Source: Gnetum montanum (lineage: Eukaryota; Streptophyta; Gnetopsida; Gnetales; Gnetaceae). Taken from it: a stretch of 64,000 bases of DNA. The position numbers and the translations under genes are program-made. The DNA lies in the NCBI GenBank assembly GCA_015680685.1, contig MNCI01010828.1:37580-101579 (forward strand), given 5' to 3'. The notes under the pieces are model-generated. The model did not search any database. It saw nothing but the letters and a program-made list of their open reading frames with translations, and was not told where the DNA came from. Shown one piece after another: positions 24,541 to 35,087 of the stretch; position 1 is the first letter of the stretch; every line of letters begins with the position of its first letter.

Positions 24541-25473
24541 TGATCAGCAGTGAGGTACCCCTATGCTCAACCATACGAATACGAGCATTTCACGCATAAT
24601 CCAATCAAATTCCAAGGACTAAGTGCTTATGCGCCCTTGTGGAACAAGGACGGGTTGGTTGATCGTTGTTTTCCCAAGTTTACCTGTATGTCATGATTGT
24701 ATGGTTCAGTAAGCTTGAGGCATATGATTTTTATAGCTTTTATGTTTTTATGTCCTGCACTAGTACGGAAGGAGAGAGGTAACTAAGTGACTAATTTAAC
24801 TTAACTACTCATTAACTAAGTTCTAACTAATCCTAACACCAACATCCATTCCCACTTGCCATGCACATCCTGAACTAGTGCAACACTACTGGGATTACCA
24901 AATGCTAATCGTTACTGGGTTACCAAGTGTTGCACACATGCTCGAAGTGGTCATGCTTGTGTAATTTAAAGATTTGCTTAATTGATCAAAATGAATTGTT
25001 GTTCTAATAACAGAAATGTAAAGTGCATAAAATAAAATAAATGCATAAAAAAACAAATCTCAATTGCTGCAAGGATGAATCAAAGAGCTCGTCTTTATTG
25101 TCGTACACAAGGTGCGCTCAGGTGCACAATGCTCAAATAAAGATCCGTCCACACTTAGACCTCCTACTACAGGCACTTGGAAAATACTCTAACTTTCAAA
25201 CAGACTACAAGAGTTTCACTACTTGACTGCTAAAAGACATTGTCTTCAATTGTGTGGGCATTATATTTATAGGCTTGGGGGCAACTACTCTAATAATTAG
25301 ATTAACTGCTCTAATAATTAAAATAACTACAAAAGTACCCACTAGAGTAACCACTCTAATAATTAGAATAATTGCTAGAGTAACCACTCTAATAATTAGA
25401 GTAATCGCTAGAGTAACTGCTCTAATAATTAGAATAATTGCTAGAGTAACCGCTAGAGTAATCGCTTTCATCA
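24541..25473 (-). repeat. Nested solo LTR (copy 4)
   Basis: 933 bp. On the minus strand it begins TGATGAAAGCGATTACTCTA and ends ...GGTACCTCACTGCTGATCA. It is flanked by the perfect 5-bp TSD CCAGT and lacks any internal domain. A TATA box CCTATAAATATAA (minus) lies near 25265. U3 is filled by a tandem array of GTTACTCTA/AATTATTAGA units (about 25278-25465). It inserted in the protease gene of element B in the opposite orientation. Confidence 0.93.
25278..25465 (-). repeat. U3 tandem array in solo LTR copy 4
   Basis: Repeats of two modules, GC(A/G)GTTACTCTA and TCTAATTATTAGA, alternate about ten times. AATTATTAGA contains the palindrome CTAATAATTAG with imperfect symmetry. The array sits between the LTR start and its TATA box, where promoter-enhancer elements would lie. 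Confidence 0.85.
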
Positions 25474-25478
25474 CCAGT
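25474..25478. repeat. TSD of nested solo LTR, right
   Basis: CCAGT, identical to 24536-24540. Confidence 0.9.
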
Positions 25479-26239
25479 CCATCACTATTCCATTAGGATT
25501 GGTAGAAGACATTACGACCACTATTTGTGGGTGGTCTTATCTTGTCAATTTCTTAGTAATCAAAGTGAAAAATTGCAAAGGTAATTTCCCAATCATAATG
25601 GGAAGAGCATGGTTAAACACCGTCGATGCAAGAATGGGCATCAAAGATCTTTCCCTAAAGATATCTAAAGAAAATGCATTTGGAAAGATTGAGAAGAAGA
25701 GAGTTCCATGTATCACATACAACGATAGAGGGTGCAATTACATGCAAAAACTTAGGGCCATAACACAAGCATCCATCTCTACATGCAAGTAATGTGCACT
25801 AGAAGCAGAAATTCAAAGGTGTCTATACATAGTAGCCACAAAATAGGAGGGCACCCTATGACTGACCATTGATTCAAGAAGCAGCACACTTTGCATGGAA
25901 CCAACTGAGAGCCTAACATGTGTGTATGTCACAAGCATGAATGAATTAGAGTAGGTTCATCACTAACTCTCTGATAACACAACTGATGATACTCATTGGG
26001 GAGAGTTGGAAATTCCTGACAAGTTTAAACAAGAGCCCCTTGAGCTGAAAATGCTACCAACTAGAATGGAATATGTATTTTTGAGAAATGGAAAGCATAT
26101 TATAATCAATGCAAAAATTGCTCCAAAATAGAAAAAGATGTTGTTGAAAGTAGTTGAAATATGGTCAGCAGCTTTTGCTTGGTCATATCCTAAACTCACA
26201 GGGATTGATCCTAGGATATGCTAACATTGCATCTACACC

Positions 26240-28962
26240 GACCCGACCATGAAGCCAAAATGACAACCATAGAGGTGGTTGAATGCCAAATTAAAGCAAA
26301 TCATCAAATGGAAAATTGAGCAACTTCTCAAGACAAGGTTCATTTATCCCGTTGCAAATAGTGAGTGGGTTAGTCCACTTGTGATTGTGTTAAAGAAAGG
26401 TGGCAAGTGGCAAGTTTGCATTGACTTTAAGCTACTAAATATGGCAACATTCAAGGATCATTTCTATTGCCATTTGTTGATGAGGTGCTAGATACAATAT
26501 ATGGGCATTGCTACTATAGTTTTCTAGATGGTTATAGTGGCTATAACCAAACTCAAATTTCACTAGAAGACCAAGTGAAAACAACATTCACGAGTCCTTG
26601 GGGGACTTTTTCATATCACAAGATGTCGTTTGATCTATGTAATGATCCTGCCACATTCCAACGCCTAGTCCTAAGCATTTTTCAATAGTAGATCGGTAGT
26701 GGTGTGGAAGTCTTCATGAATGACTTCTCCACCTATGGAGCTACATTCGCCCTAGCCCTTGACCACCTTGAGCAAGTGCTGAAATGATGTGTTGAAACCA
26801 ACTTGTGGCTTAATTGGTAGAAAACTTACCTCATGGTCCAAAATGGCATTATACTGGGGCACAAAATCTTGCAAGCAAGAATTGAGGTGGACCCTAAAAA
26901 AATAAGGGTCATTCAAGGAATAACTTGCTAGCTAGAAATAGTTAAAGATGTTCGGTCATTCCTTGGACATACTAGCTACTACTGGCGATTCATAGAGAAT
27001 TTGTCTAAGATCGAAAAACCATTGGTCAAGCTAACAAAGAAAGATGCTTCCTTTGTCTGGACCGCAGAATGTGAAAAAGCATTCCAGCAACTAAAAGAGA
27101 AGCTTGTAGAAACTCCAATCCTATAGGTACTTGACTAGTCCAGGCCATTCCATATCATGATGGATGCATCGAATTATGCCCTGAGAGCTATGTTGACATA
27201 GTTAGATGACAAGAAACGTCCATATTACATCCAATACGCCAGCCAAAGCATTATGGGTGCACAACTGAACTACACCACCACAAAGAAAGAATTGATGGCA
27301 ATGGTGTTTTCTCTATAGAAGTCTAGGCACTATGTGCTTGGATACAAGGTGTTTGTGCACACAAACCATAGTGCCATCCGCTTCTTGATGAACAAGCCAA
27401 CGATGAGCCCCTATGTCATATAGTGGCTAGTGATCTTGCAAGAATTTGATCTCATGATGATAGATTAAAAGGACACTGAGAATGTGATTGCTAATCACTT
27501 GTCTCAGTTGCGATGGGATGAAAAAGAGGAAAAAAGCCCACTCTCTGACATGTTTCTTGATGAACTTCTCTTTGCTAGGGCTATAACTAAACAAATGCCC
27601 AATGGGCTAAAATGGTATGATAACATTCTCATCTATCTTCTTACTCAAGAGATCCTGCAAGGGTTGGACCACTGGAAGAAATAGTAGTTTCTTCACCAAG
27701 TAAAGCATTTCATGGAAATCAATGAACACCTTTACAAGGTATGTGCTAATGCCCTGGTTCACTGGTGTATCCTTGATGCTAATCAACTACACATTTTCCA
27801 AAATGCTCATGAAGGTCCTTACAAAGGACACTATGCTAGGAGATGCATGACCATTAAAATCCTAATGGAAGGGTACTATTGGCCAACACTCTTCAGGGAT
27901 GCTCACCATTACATCCGCTCTTGTGAACGATGCCAATGAGATGGTGGAATGACTGCTTGAATGGAGGGACCTCAACAATGGATTCAACCACTAGAACCAT
28001 TTGACATTTGGGGCATTTACTTCATGGACCCCATCATGCCCATGTCAAATGGAAAGGCATACATCATAGTTGTTGTTGACTATTGTATGAAATGGGTAGA
28101 AGCAACAACTATCATCAACTATACATCTTCTATTGCTACTCAGTTTGTACAAAAAAATGTTGTAAATAGGTTTGGTATGCCATGTGCATTAATTTTTTAT
28201 AATGGAACTCATTTTACAAGCACTACTTTTTGGAAGCTCATGCAACACTTGGGGGTTGAACATAAACTCACAACACATTACCATTCCCAAGCTAATGGTC
28301 AAGCTAAGGTCACCAATAGGGAAATCACAAGGATATTAACAAGAATTTTTAGCAAGGATAGGAAGGACTAGAGCATAAAACTGAATGATGCCCTTTGGGG
28401 CTATCACTCAACCTGGACACTTCTTATAGGCTACTCTCCCTATGAGCTTGTGTATGGAAAACTACCAACACTTCCTATTCAATCTAAACTCTGTACACTT
28501 TCAATAGCTTGTGAACTTGACCTTGACTTGAGTTTAGCCCAAAAAGAATGACTGATGAATCTCAACTTGCTAGACAAAAACCAATTAGTGACCCTATCAT
28601 CTAACAAGTTACACAAGGCCTATAACAAAAAGCATCATGACCTAAAAGTTAGAAAAGTCAAATTCCAACCAGGAGACAAGGTTCTCTATTATAACCTCAT
28701 AGATGTATCTCAATGAACTAAGTTTCAAACATTGTAAAAAGGAATTTACATCATTTATGAGACTTTTCCTTCTAGGGCCATGATGATCTACAAGCCTGAG
28801 TGCCTAAACAAGAAACAGTTGATCAACATCCAACAACTGAAACCTTTCCATGAGTATAAGCTAGCAAATGCAACAAATGTCTCATCAAATGAACAACCAC
28901 ATTCCATATTTCAGATCTCCTCCTTTCAACTTAGTTGTGGGGGAGATGGCCACCCATGCTAA
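26240..28962 (+). pseudogene. pol: Pol of element B: RT - RNase H - integrase, broken
   Basis: RT starts near 26279. Its blocks are WVSPLVIVLKKGGKWQVCID (26365-26425), FLDGYSGYNQ (26521-26550) and the catalytic motif read as FMNDFS (26713-26730), in which the first Asp of FMDDFS is Asn. RNase H follows (DASNYALRAML, about 27160; LNYTTTKKELMAMVF, about 27268). The integrase zinc region is AHEGPYKGHYARR...YIRSCERCQ (27805-27939). The core is FDIWGIYFMDP, IFYNGTHF and ANGQAKVTNREI (27997-28330). All three acidic catalytic residues of the core (D, D, E) read as Y, Y and K. From 26467 on, the frame is uninterrupted by indels but holds about nineteen stops, about a dozen of them TAG; one frameshift lies near 26465. 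The tail after integrase ends near 28960. Confidence 0.92.
28930..28946 (+). other. Possible internal polypurine tract
   Basis: GTTGTGGGGGAGATGG follows the end of pol. Athila/Tat elements often carry an extra purine tract at this place, well upstream of the 3' LTR. Low certainty, since no other copy is available here for comparison. Confidence 0.3.
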
Positions 28963-29137
28963 TCATATAAGGGGCTCATTAGTTTTTCAACTTTTTGTTT
29001 TACACATACTTTATGTTACATCTTTTTGTTTTCATGTTAGTAATCTTTTTTAATTTTTTGTTTTACATAATCATTACTACATTTGCTATTTCTTGAATAT
29101 TTTAAACTTTCTTTTATATTTTATTTTATTTTATTTG

Positions 29138-30040
29138 NNNNNNNNNNNNNNNNNNNNNNNNNNNNNNNNNNNNNNNNNNNNNNNNNNNNNNNNNNNNNNN
29201 NNNNNNNNNNNNNNNNNNNNNNNNNNNNNNNNNNNNNNNNNNNNNNNNNNNNNNNNNNNNNNNNNNNNNNNNNNNNNNNNNNNNNNNNNNNNNNNNNNNN
29301 NNNNNNNNNNNNNNNNNNNNNNNNNNNNNNNNNNNNNNNNNNNNNNNNNNNNNNNNNNNNNNNNNNNNNNNNNNNNNNNNNNNNNNNNNNNNNNNNNNNN
29401 NNNNNNNNNNNNNNNNNNNNNNNNNNNNNNNNNNNNNNNNNNNNNNNNNNNNNNNNNNNNNNNNNNNNNNNNNNNNNNNNNNNNNNNNNNNNNNNNNNNN
29501 NNNNNNNNNNNNNNNNNNNNNNNNNNNNNNNNNNNNNNNNNNNNNNNNNNNNNNNNNNNNNNNNNNNNNNNNNNNNNNNNNNNNNNNNNNNNNNNNNNNN
29601 NNNNNNNNNNNNNNNNNNNNNNNNNNNNNNNNNNNNNNNNNNNNNNNNNNNNNNNNNNNNNNNNNNNNNNNNNNNNNNNNNNNNNNNNNNNNNNNNNNNN
29701 NNNNNNNNNNNNNNNNNNNNNNNNNNNNNNNNNNNNNNNNNNNNNNNNNNNNNNNNNNNNNNNNNNNNNNNNNNNNNNNNNNNNNNNNNNNNNNNNNNNN
29801 NNNNNNNNNNNNNNNNNNNNNNNNNNNNNNNNNNNNNNNNNNNNNNNNNNNNNNNNNNNNNNNNNNNNNNNNNNNNNNNNNNNNNNNNNNNNNNNNNNNN
29901 NNNNNNNNNNNNNNNNNNNNNNNNNNNNNNNNNNNNNNNNNNNNNNNNNNNNNNNNNNNNNNNNNNNNNNNNNNNNNNNNNNNNNNNNNNNNNNNNNNNN
30001 NNNNNNNNNNNNNNNNNNNNNNNNNNNNNNNNNNNNNNNN
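29138..30040. other. Assembly gap (903 N)
   Basis: Run of N in the 3' non-coding part of element B, starting after a TTTTATTTTATTTTATTTG stretch. Long open frames over it are artefacts. The readable part 30041-30866 shows no gene; a short (CACAAT)n-like repeat lies at 30391-30417. Confidence 0.99.
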
Positions 30041-30866
30041 ACTATTAATCATCAACAGAGCCCACAGACTCTTTGGTTTGAAGTTATGCAAGGGCATAAA
30101 AGGCTTGTGCCTTCTTTGGGGAGGACCCACTTGCACATCTTTTGGTTGGGTTAGTTAAGTTGTTTACCCTTAGACACTTTCACAATCAAATTCTTTTTGT
30201 TTACCCCATCAATGACATCCAATTGTACACATCTTCACAACAGTTTTCAGTGAATTCTTCTTTTTATTATTGTGAATTCTAATACCCTCTTCAAGCATTT
30301 CCTTGTGTTAAACATTTTTTTTGATTTAATGGACCACTTGTCTATTTTACCCTATTTGTTAGCCTTCTTGCTAACTGAAGAAACCAATCTATCACAATCA
30401 CAATCACAATCACAACTTAGCCAAGTGTAACCACCAATGAGACAAGGCATTTAGCCACTATGTGTTACACTTTATATACTAATTCATAATTTTGTTGTGA
30501 TTGTAGTGGGAAGCATGGACTAGAAGCAGGACTATCTTCACCAAGGATGATATAGTTGGACCACACAATGAGGATCGTTTGTGATCGTTTGATCTCTTCT
30601 CCCTCTTTCTCTCATTCTTCTGTTGCTAAAGAGGTGTTGGATGTCAGTGTTATTTAGGGTGTTTACATCTCATATCATGAATACCCATTGTTGTAAAAAC
30701 ATTGTGATTTTGTACACTTGGGCACTCAAAGTCTGTATGTCTATTTCATTTGAGTTAGTTTGTGTGAGAGTCAATAATCCCATACCTACCCAATATGTTA
30801 TGTTGTAAAGAACTTGTTCCTCCTCTTCTTCACTCAAGGATGAGTTTTCATTCAATTGTGGACGTC

Positions 30867-31694
30867 TGATGAAACACGTTTATTGTTGGCCCTGATGTTG
30901 GGGTCTTGATGCAACGTCACATAAGCAACGTGGGAGCATCTACCTTGAGTCTATAAATGCCGTGTCTAGGCTCCCATTTTAGATAGTTTACAGTTTATTT
31001 TTCCAGCAGAGTAGCGAAGCTCTTGTCATTTCTTTTCCTTAGAGTTAGAATATTTTCTGAGTGTCTGTAGAAGGAGTCTAAAGTGTGTACGGTTCTTTGT
31101 TCGAGCACTGATGTACCTGAGCACAACAATGTGACAAGAATAAAACAAACTCTTTTGACAATCCTTGTAGCACTGAGAATAGCTTAATATTTTCTTTATT
31201 ACACTTTGCTTTATTGCTCTTTACTTTAATATAATTGAATTAAGCAATTTATTTTTAGTTGATTAATGAACATGAGCATGACCACTTCGAGCATTCATAT
31301 AGTACTTGGTAACCCAGTAATGCTTAATGTTTGGTAGCCTAGCATTGTTATATGTGTTCAGGATGTGCTTAGGAAAGTGGGGTAGTTACTTGTGTTAGGT
31401 TAGCTAGGCAATAGATGCATTAGATCTTTAATTACTCTACTCTTCATTCTTGTTGTAGGGGACCAAATCCATAAAATATAAAGTAAGAAAAATCATATAC
31501 CTCAATTACACTTAAATCATACCCTTGAACTTCACAAGTGTAGTTGGGAAGACAACAAATGTTCTCAATGCCCATTTCACTTCCTAGAAGAGCTAGTGCA
31601 TTAGATAACTATAGGTCCATGAAATTCGATCGAATCATGCGTAATGCCTTAGTGATTCGTATGGTTGGATGTAACGGTACCTCACTGCTCATTA
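30867..31694 (+). repeat. 3' LTR of element B (copy 5)
   Basis: 828 bp, starting TGATGAAACACGTTTATTG as the 5' LTR does, and ending CTCATTA (CTCATCA elsewhere). Compared with the 5' LTR it lacks the GTATGTGACATCAGAGC segment of U3. Followed by TSD GTTTT. Confidence 0.9.
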
Positions 31695-31699
31695 GTTTT
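31695..31699. repeat. Element B target-site duplication, right
   Basis: GTTTT, matching 20762-20766. Confidence 0.9.
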
Positions 31700-32092
31700 G
31701 ATGTAATGTAGTTTTTCACAAAGATTCTCTAGCTAATTTTTTTCCTTTGTCAGTTCAAGCTAACATCATTTAATAACTGATGCTTTAGTTGAATTTCTAA
31801 ATGTTTCTCTCCATAGTTTTCTTTTTTATTTACAAGAAGCCTTTAGTAGGAAGTGAAAACCCATTTGGAAGCTTCTAAACGAGAGCAAGGTCTAATCTTT
31901 TTCCTACCACAAAGGGGAGGCTTTTTAGGATTGATTATAAAGATGAGAACCTAAAAAGGCATCTCAAAAATTGTTGGGCCTTTTCTTTTTGTTGTTTTGA
32001 AGTTACTCCTCTACTTCTTTGCTTTTTTAGTCTAAATCTAAATTTTTATTTTTAATATATTTATTCTTTGGGGTTCAACACCCATAAGGGTT
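31700..32092 (+). mobile_element. LINE-2 copy D, 3' UTR after element B
   Basis: This is the continuation of the copy cut at 20766. It contains the family 3' UTR words CTTTAGTAGGAAGTGAAAAC and GGATTGATTATAAAGATGAG, and ends TATTCTTTGGGGTTCAACACCC, the proposed LINE 3' tail, without poly(A). Confidence 0.75.
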
Positions 32093-32490
32093 GGGTTAGA
32101 GCTTGGGCATAACCACCTTAAAAGAGGTTAGGGTTTTGCTTATTTGTTCACTATCTTGGGACCTTGCTTGGTGATATGACCATGAGTGTTTGGGCGATAA
32201 CTATCACTATTAGACATGATGAGAAGATGCTCATTTCTCTAGTTGTTAGGCATAGGTTTGAGCTTGTGTAGCTACTTAAAAAGATGTTAGGCTTTTATTC
32301 ATCTACTAGCTCTAGCAAAATGAGCATTGAACCTTTTAGCAATGACCCCTCTCTATAGTTGCAATACTAAAAACCTAAAAGGGTATTCCTAAAATTGTTA
32401 GGCTTCTCTTGTTTATGATATTTTGAAGATTCACTTTTCTTTTGTATTCATAATATGATGTACTCAAAATTTTTCAACATTATTCTAAAT
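32093..32490 (+). repeat. Dispersed repeat plus further LINE-2 3' UTR piece
   Basis: Two related copies of a unit GAGCTTGGGCATAACCACCT / GAGCTTGTGTAGCTACTTAA followed by GTTAGG-TTTT lie at about 32105 and 32262. A third is at 53990, and a minus copy is at 42530-42625. 32340-32490 again resembles the LINE-2 3' UTR (CTAAAATTGTTAGGCTT). No coding potential was seen. Confidence 0.55.
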
Positions 32491-34534
32491 CTTAAACCCA
32501 TAAACCAACACTAAACATTGCTAAAGGCCCAAGTCCTCTTAAAGAAATATACCAGTTAGTTTGATTCAAAAAGTTCAAAGTTACCTTCACAAACTCTTTT
32601 TGTTCATTCACTTTATTATTACCTATGTTCTACTTTACCAAAATATGGTGATAACCATATTTTCCATTGGTGCAGGACACATATGGTCTAAGACAACCCT
32701 TACGCTCACATTCACTTCTACGTTGCAAAGTTAATATGAAATTAAATTAGATGTTGCTCATTGACTTAGACTCATGACTTGGATGTATAAGTTAATAAGC
32801 ATGATTTTAAATAATGTTATGTACAACTAGTAAGAATTGACTTTAAAGAGCATTGTTATAAAATTTTCTTCATCAATGTACTTCAAACAAAAGTGCAAAA
32901 ATGAAAGAAATATTACTTGTTACCGGTAATTTGCAGGCTCCATCCTTAATATACGGACATTGTGAAAACAACATGTGATCCTAGGGTTCTAGGAGGCACA
33001 AAATGTTTTAAACAATTTCAGCATAATTGTGGAGGACATGAAAATTTATGAAAGCATTGCAGCAGACTACGTCATAAACCAATGTCGTGCAGACACAAAA
33101 CAGCCGAGAGCACAGAGATTTCACATTTTGAACGCATGGAGATGCGACTGAAAGGACTTTAGTGGATTCCCACATGGCGGCCGTTCAGACTCGTCGAAGT
33201 GCGAGCATTCATTCTCAATGAGACCATCCCAGACATGAAGACATACTTTCTGAGCAAACAGCCGAGCATCTGCACAAAATGCAATTGCATGTGCTGCCAC
33301 ATAAGAATCTGCTGAGATTTTCATGGAATTCTTTACAAATATTCACTCTTTCAAGACAGATGCCTGTCGGCAGAGAGAGTACCTAATTTTTTTATGCCCG
33401 TCACCTTTCTTTCTCCTGCTTGTGCACACATATTCTGCAAATATCATGCAAACCTGATTCTTCTGTTAAATTAATTGCTTGAGCAACTTTCAATGGCTGA
33501 TAGGATGCCTGCCACTGGTAGGAACTCGATGATTAGGCCTTTGTGGGCTGGTGATTGATGAAATTATTAGATGTGCACTAAGGATAATAATGATTACGAT
33601 GTGAAAGCTTAGTTTGAAAGTTTACAAAAGCCAAGGTTGCTTGACTAGTAAGAAAACATGATACTAGCGAGCAATGGTACGGTATGTTCGGTCTATCTGT
33701 CTTTCCATTTCCAGCAAATTGTAGTGCCATTTATCAGTTACCGCTTTGGAGTACAAAACAAAAGATAAACAAAACTTAGTGTGCTGAACTCCACAATAGA
33801 TTGTGCTCCTCGAAACTTGGTTGGATGGTTGAATTTATTTAGTTATCCTTTGACCTTGGATGTTGTGTCCACTGCCATCAGAATTTGGCAAGTTTACTGT
33901 GATACTCTTTCCAACGGTACCTTTTTTTTCACTGTGAGGGTTTGCGTATCCACTGAAAATGCAACTCATCTCCAAAACATAAATCTTGTGTTTCTCCTAT
34001 GTTCTTGCATGGTGAAATTACAAAGTATACGATAAGTGCAGTTTAGTGAGTATCCATGAAACTGCTAAAAATTAGACTCGTAAGAAGAGTTTTTAGTTGA
34101 TGTCTGCTTTTTCGGTAATTTTTATTTCATCAGTTACTAAACTTTGCAGCAGAGAGCACTTCGTATATGTGACATATACTCTTCTAGTGTATAACAGCTT
34201 AAGTTGTAACTGCTTGGAAAGAATTGGGACATGTATGCTTTAGTGGCAGATTAATCCTGATATGCATTAAGGTATATTGAACTTCTAATAGATCTGGAGT
34301 GATCTGGAGTCTATGGTCTCCAGAGCTTCATAGTTCATAATCTTATTCCATATTTTGTGCAAAAGCTCAGGTTTACAACATTAGACTAAATAGTCTAGTG
34401 ATGAAAACATTCTAGCAAGTAGGAAAAAACAAAAAACAGGAGGGAGAGTTTGGTTAAATTATTTTCGCACAACATAAAATCATGCCAAACCACACCACTG
34501 AAGTTATGCCAGGACAAACACGAGGATAGGGTTG
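32491..34534. other. Low-repeat region 3' of the host gene
   Basis: No transposon motif is recognised. A GC-richer patch at 33055-33330 has a 67-codon minus frame (33324-33121, starting MKISADSYVAAHAIAF) with no family recognised. It could be a gene fragment or chance. On the minus strand AATAAG near 34345 could serve as a weak poly(A) signal for the gene ending at 34535. Confidence 0.35.
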
Positions 34535-35087
34535 TTACTCAGCATTCACAATGGTTTGCTGTGGATGACCAAGCGTGGGATCAGTGGAAACAGGATTGCT
34601 AACAGTAGGCATGCTAGATACTGATACTGGGTATTTTTGGGCATTCTTGACAAGCTTCCTCAGAGCAGCCTGACTCAAGTCCAGACCACATATGTCTGCA
34701 AGTCTCACCAAATACAGCAGAACATCAGAGAGTTCTTCACCCAGATGCTCTTTGTCTGAGCTGTCCCAGTTTGGCAGACCCCTGGCGACTTCTCCCTTCC
34801 ATTGAAATATCTCAGAGAGCTCCCCCACTTCCCCAACCTGCCAAAACAGTAAAATCAGGGACAATTTAGCAATTTAATATATTGTTTCAGGGTATATTCA
34901 AAAGCACGAAACTAACTCTTGGGTCTGTATTCTGTAATGCATAAAAGAGATTAAAACTTACAAGAGCAAGCAGCAGATTCCTAGGGCTGTGATACTGATC
35001 CCAGTTCCTGGCTCTGGCAAATTCTGCAAGCAGATACTGCAACTCCTTCAAAGAAATATCACTCTTGAGCTCAAGATCTTCTTCCAT
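34535..35087 (-). CDS. DCTPP1: dCTP pyrophosphatase 1-like (MazG-type NTP pyrophosphatase)
   Basis: This all-alpha enzyme hydrolyses dCTP and modified dCTPs to the monophosphate and pyrophosphate, cleaning the nucleotide pool. Two exons are visible. Exon 1 is 35087-34962 (42 codons from the only in-frame ATG, MEEDLELKSD). Exon 2 is 34837-34535 (100 codons and TAA). Together they give 142 residues, usual for plant members. The MazG metal-binding motifs are in place: E45-x2-E48 within VGEVGELSE, and E77-x2-D80 within GEELSD. The family blocks YHSPRNLLLAL, EIFQWKGEVARG and ALRKLVKNAQKYP are conserved. The last 30 residues are serine/threonine/proline-rich and probably not part of the fold. No signal peptide is seen. 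This is the only gene in the window without any defect and looks like single-copy host DNA. The enzyme is normally a homotetramer needing Mg2+. Confidence 0.93.
34838..34961 (-). other. Intron of the dCTP pyrophosphatase gene (124 bp)
   Basis: The donor is CTT|GTAAGT at 34961-34956 and the acceptor is TTTTGGCAG|GTTGG at 34838. Splicing joins ...LLLAL to VGEVGEL, which reproduces the conserved family sequence exactly and keeps the frame. Reading through the intron instead meets a stop, so the split is well supported. Confidence 0.93.

Larger units (their letters stand above)
24120..25800 (+). pseudogene. Protease region of element B, split by a solo LTR
   Basis: A proline-rich linker (24129-24300) leads to KALLDLGFSVNFI (about 24425-24463), the DLGxS active-site form typical of Athila/Tat aspartic proteases. 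After IRIEVADQ the frame is cut at 24540 by a 933-bp solo LTR. It resumes after the TSD with SITIPLGLVEDI and NFPIIMGRAWLNTVDA (25480-25630), which matches the GRPWL-type block of these proteases. The catalytic Asp codon is still present but stops (for example just before IVGNEL) and the insertion prevent expression. The segment would have cleaved Gag-Pol. Confidence 0.78.
20767..31694 (+). mobile_element. Element B: complete Athila-like Ty3/gypsy retrotransposon
   Basis: About 10.9 kb including a 903-bp N gap: 5' LTR, PBS, gag, protease, RT, RNase H, integrase, a long non-coding 3' part and 3' LTR, flanked by a 5-bp TSD (GTTTT). The domain order PR-RT-RH-INT is that of Ty3/gypsy. The DLGxS protease motif and the PBS are of the Athila/Tat type. 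The two LTRs differ at roughly one position in ten by eye and the 3' LTR lacks about 30 bp of U3. A minus-strand solo LTR of the same family interrupts the protease. All genes are broken. Confidence 0.92.

Noticed and set aside
25278-25465. CRISPR-like repeat array
   Set aside because: There are no spacers of constant size with unique sequence; the array lies in a plant LTR.
25205-25496. Open frames made of repeated ILIIRAVTLAI or IIRIIARVT blocks
   Set aside because: These are translations of the U3 tandem array in the solo LTR, not proteins.
29083-30154. Very long open frames of about 320-350 codons on both strands
   Set aside because: They consist almost entirely of the N gap 29138-30040.
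33121-33324. 67-codon minus frame as a gene
   Set aside because: No recognised motif, no splice context confirmed. Mentioned only as a possible fragment.
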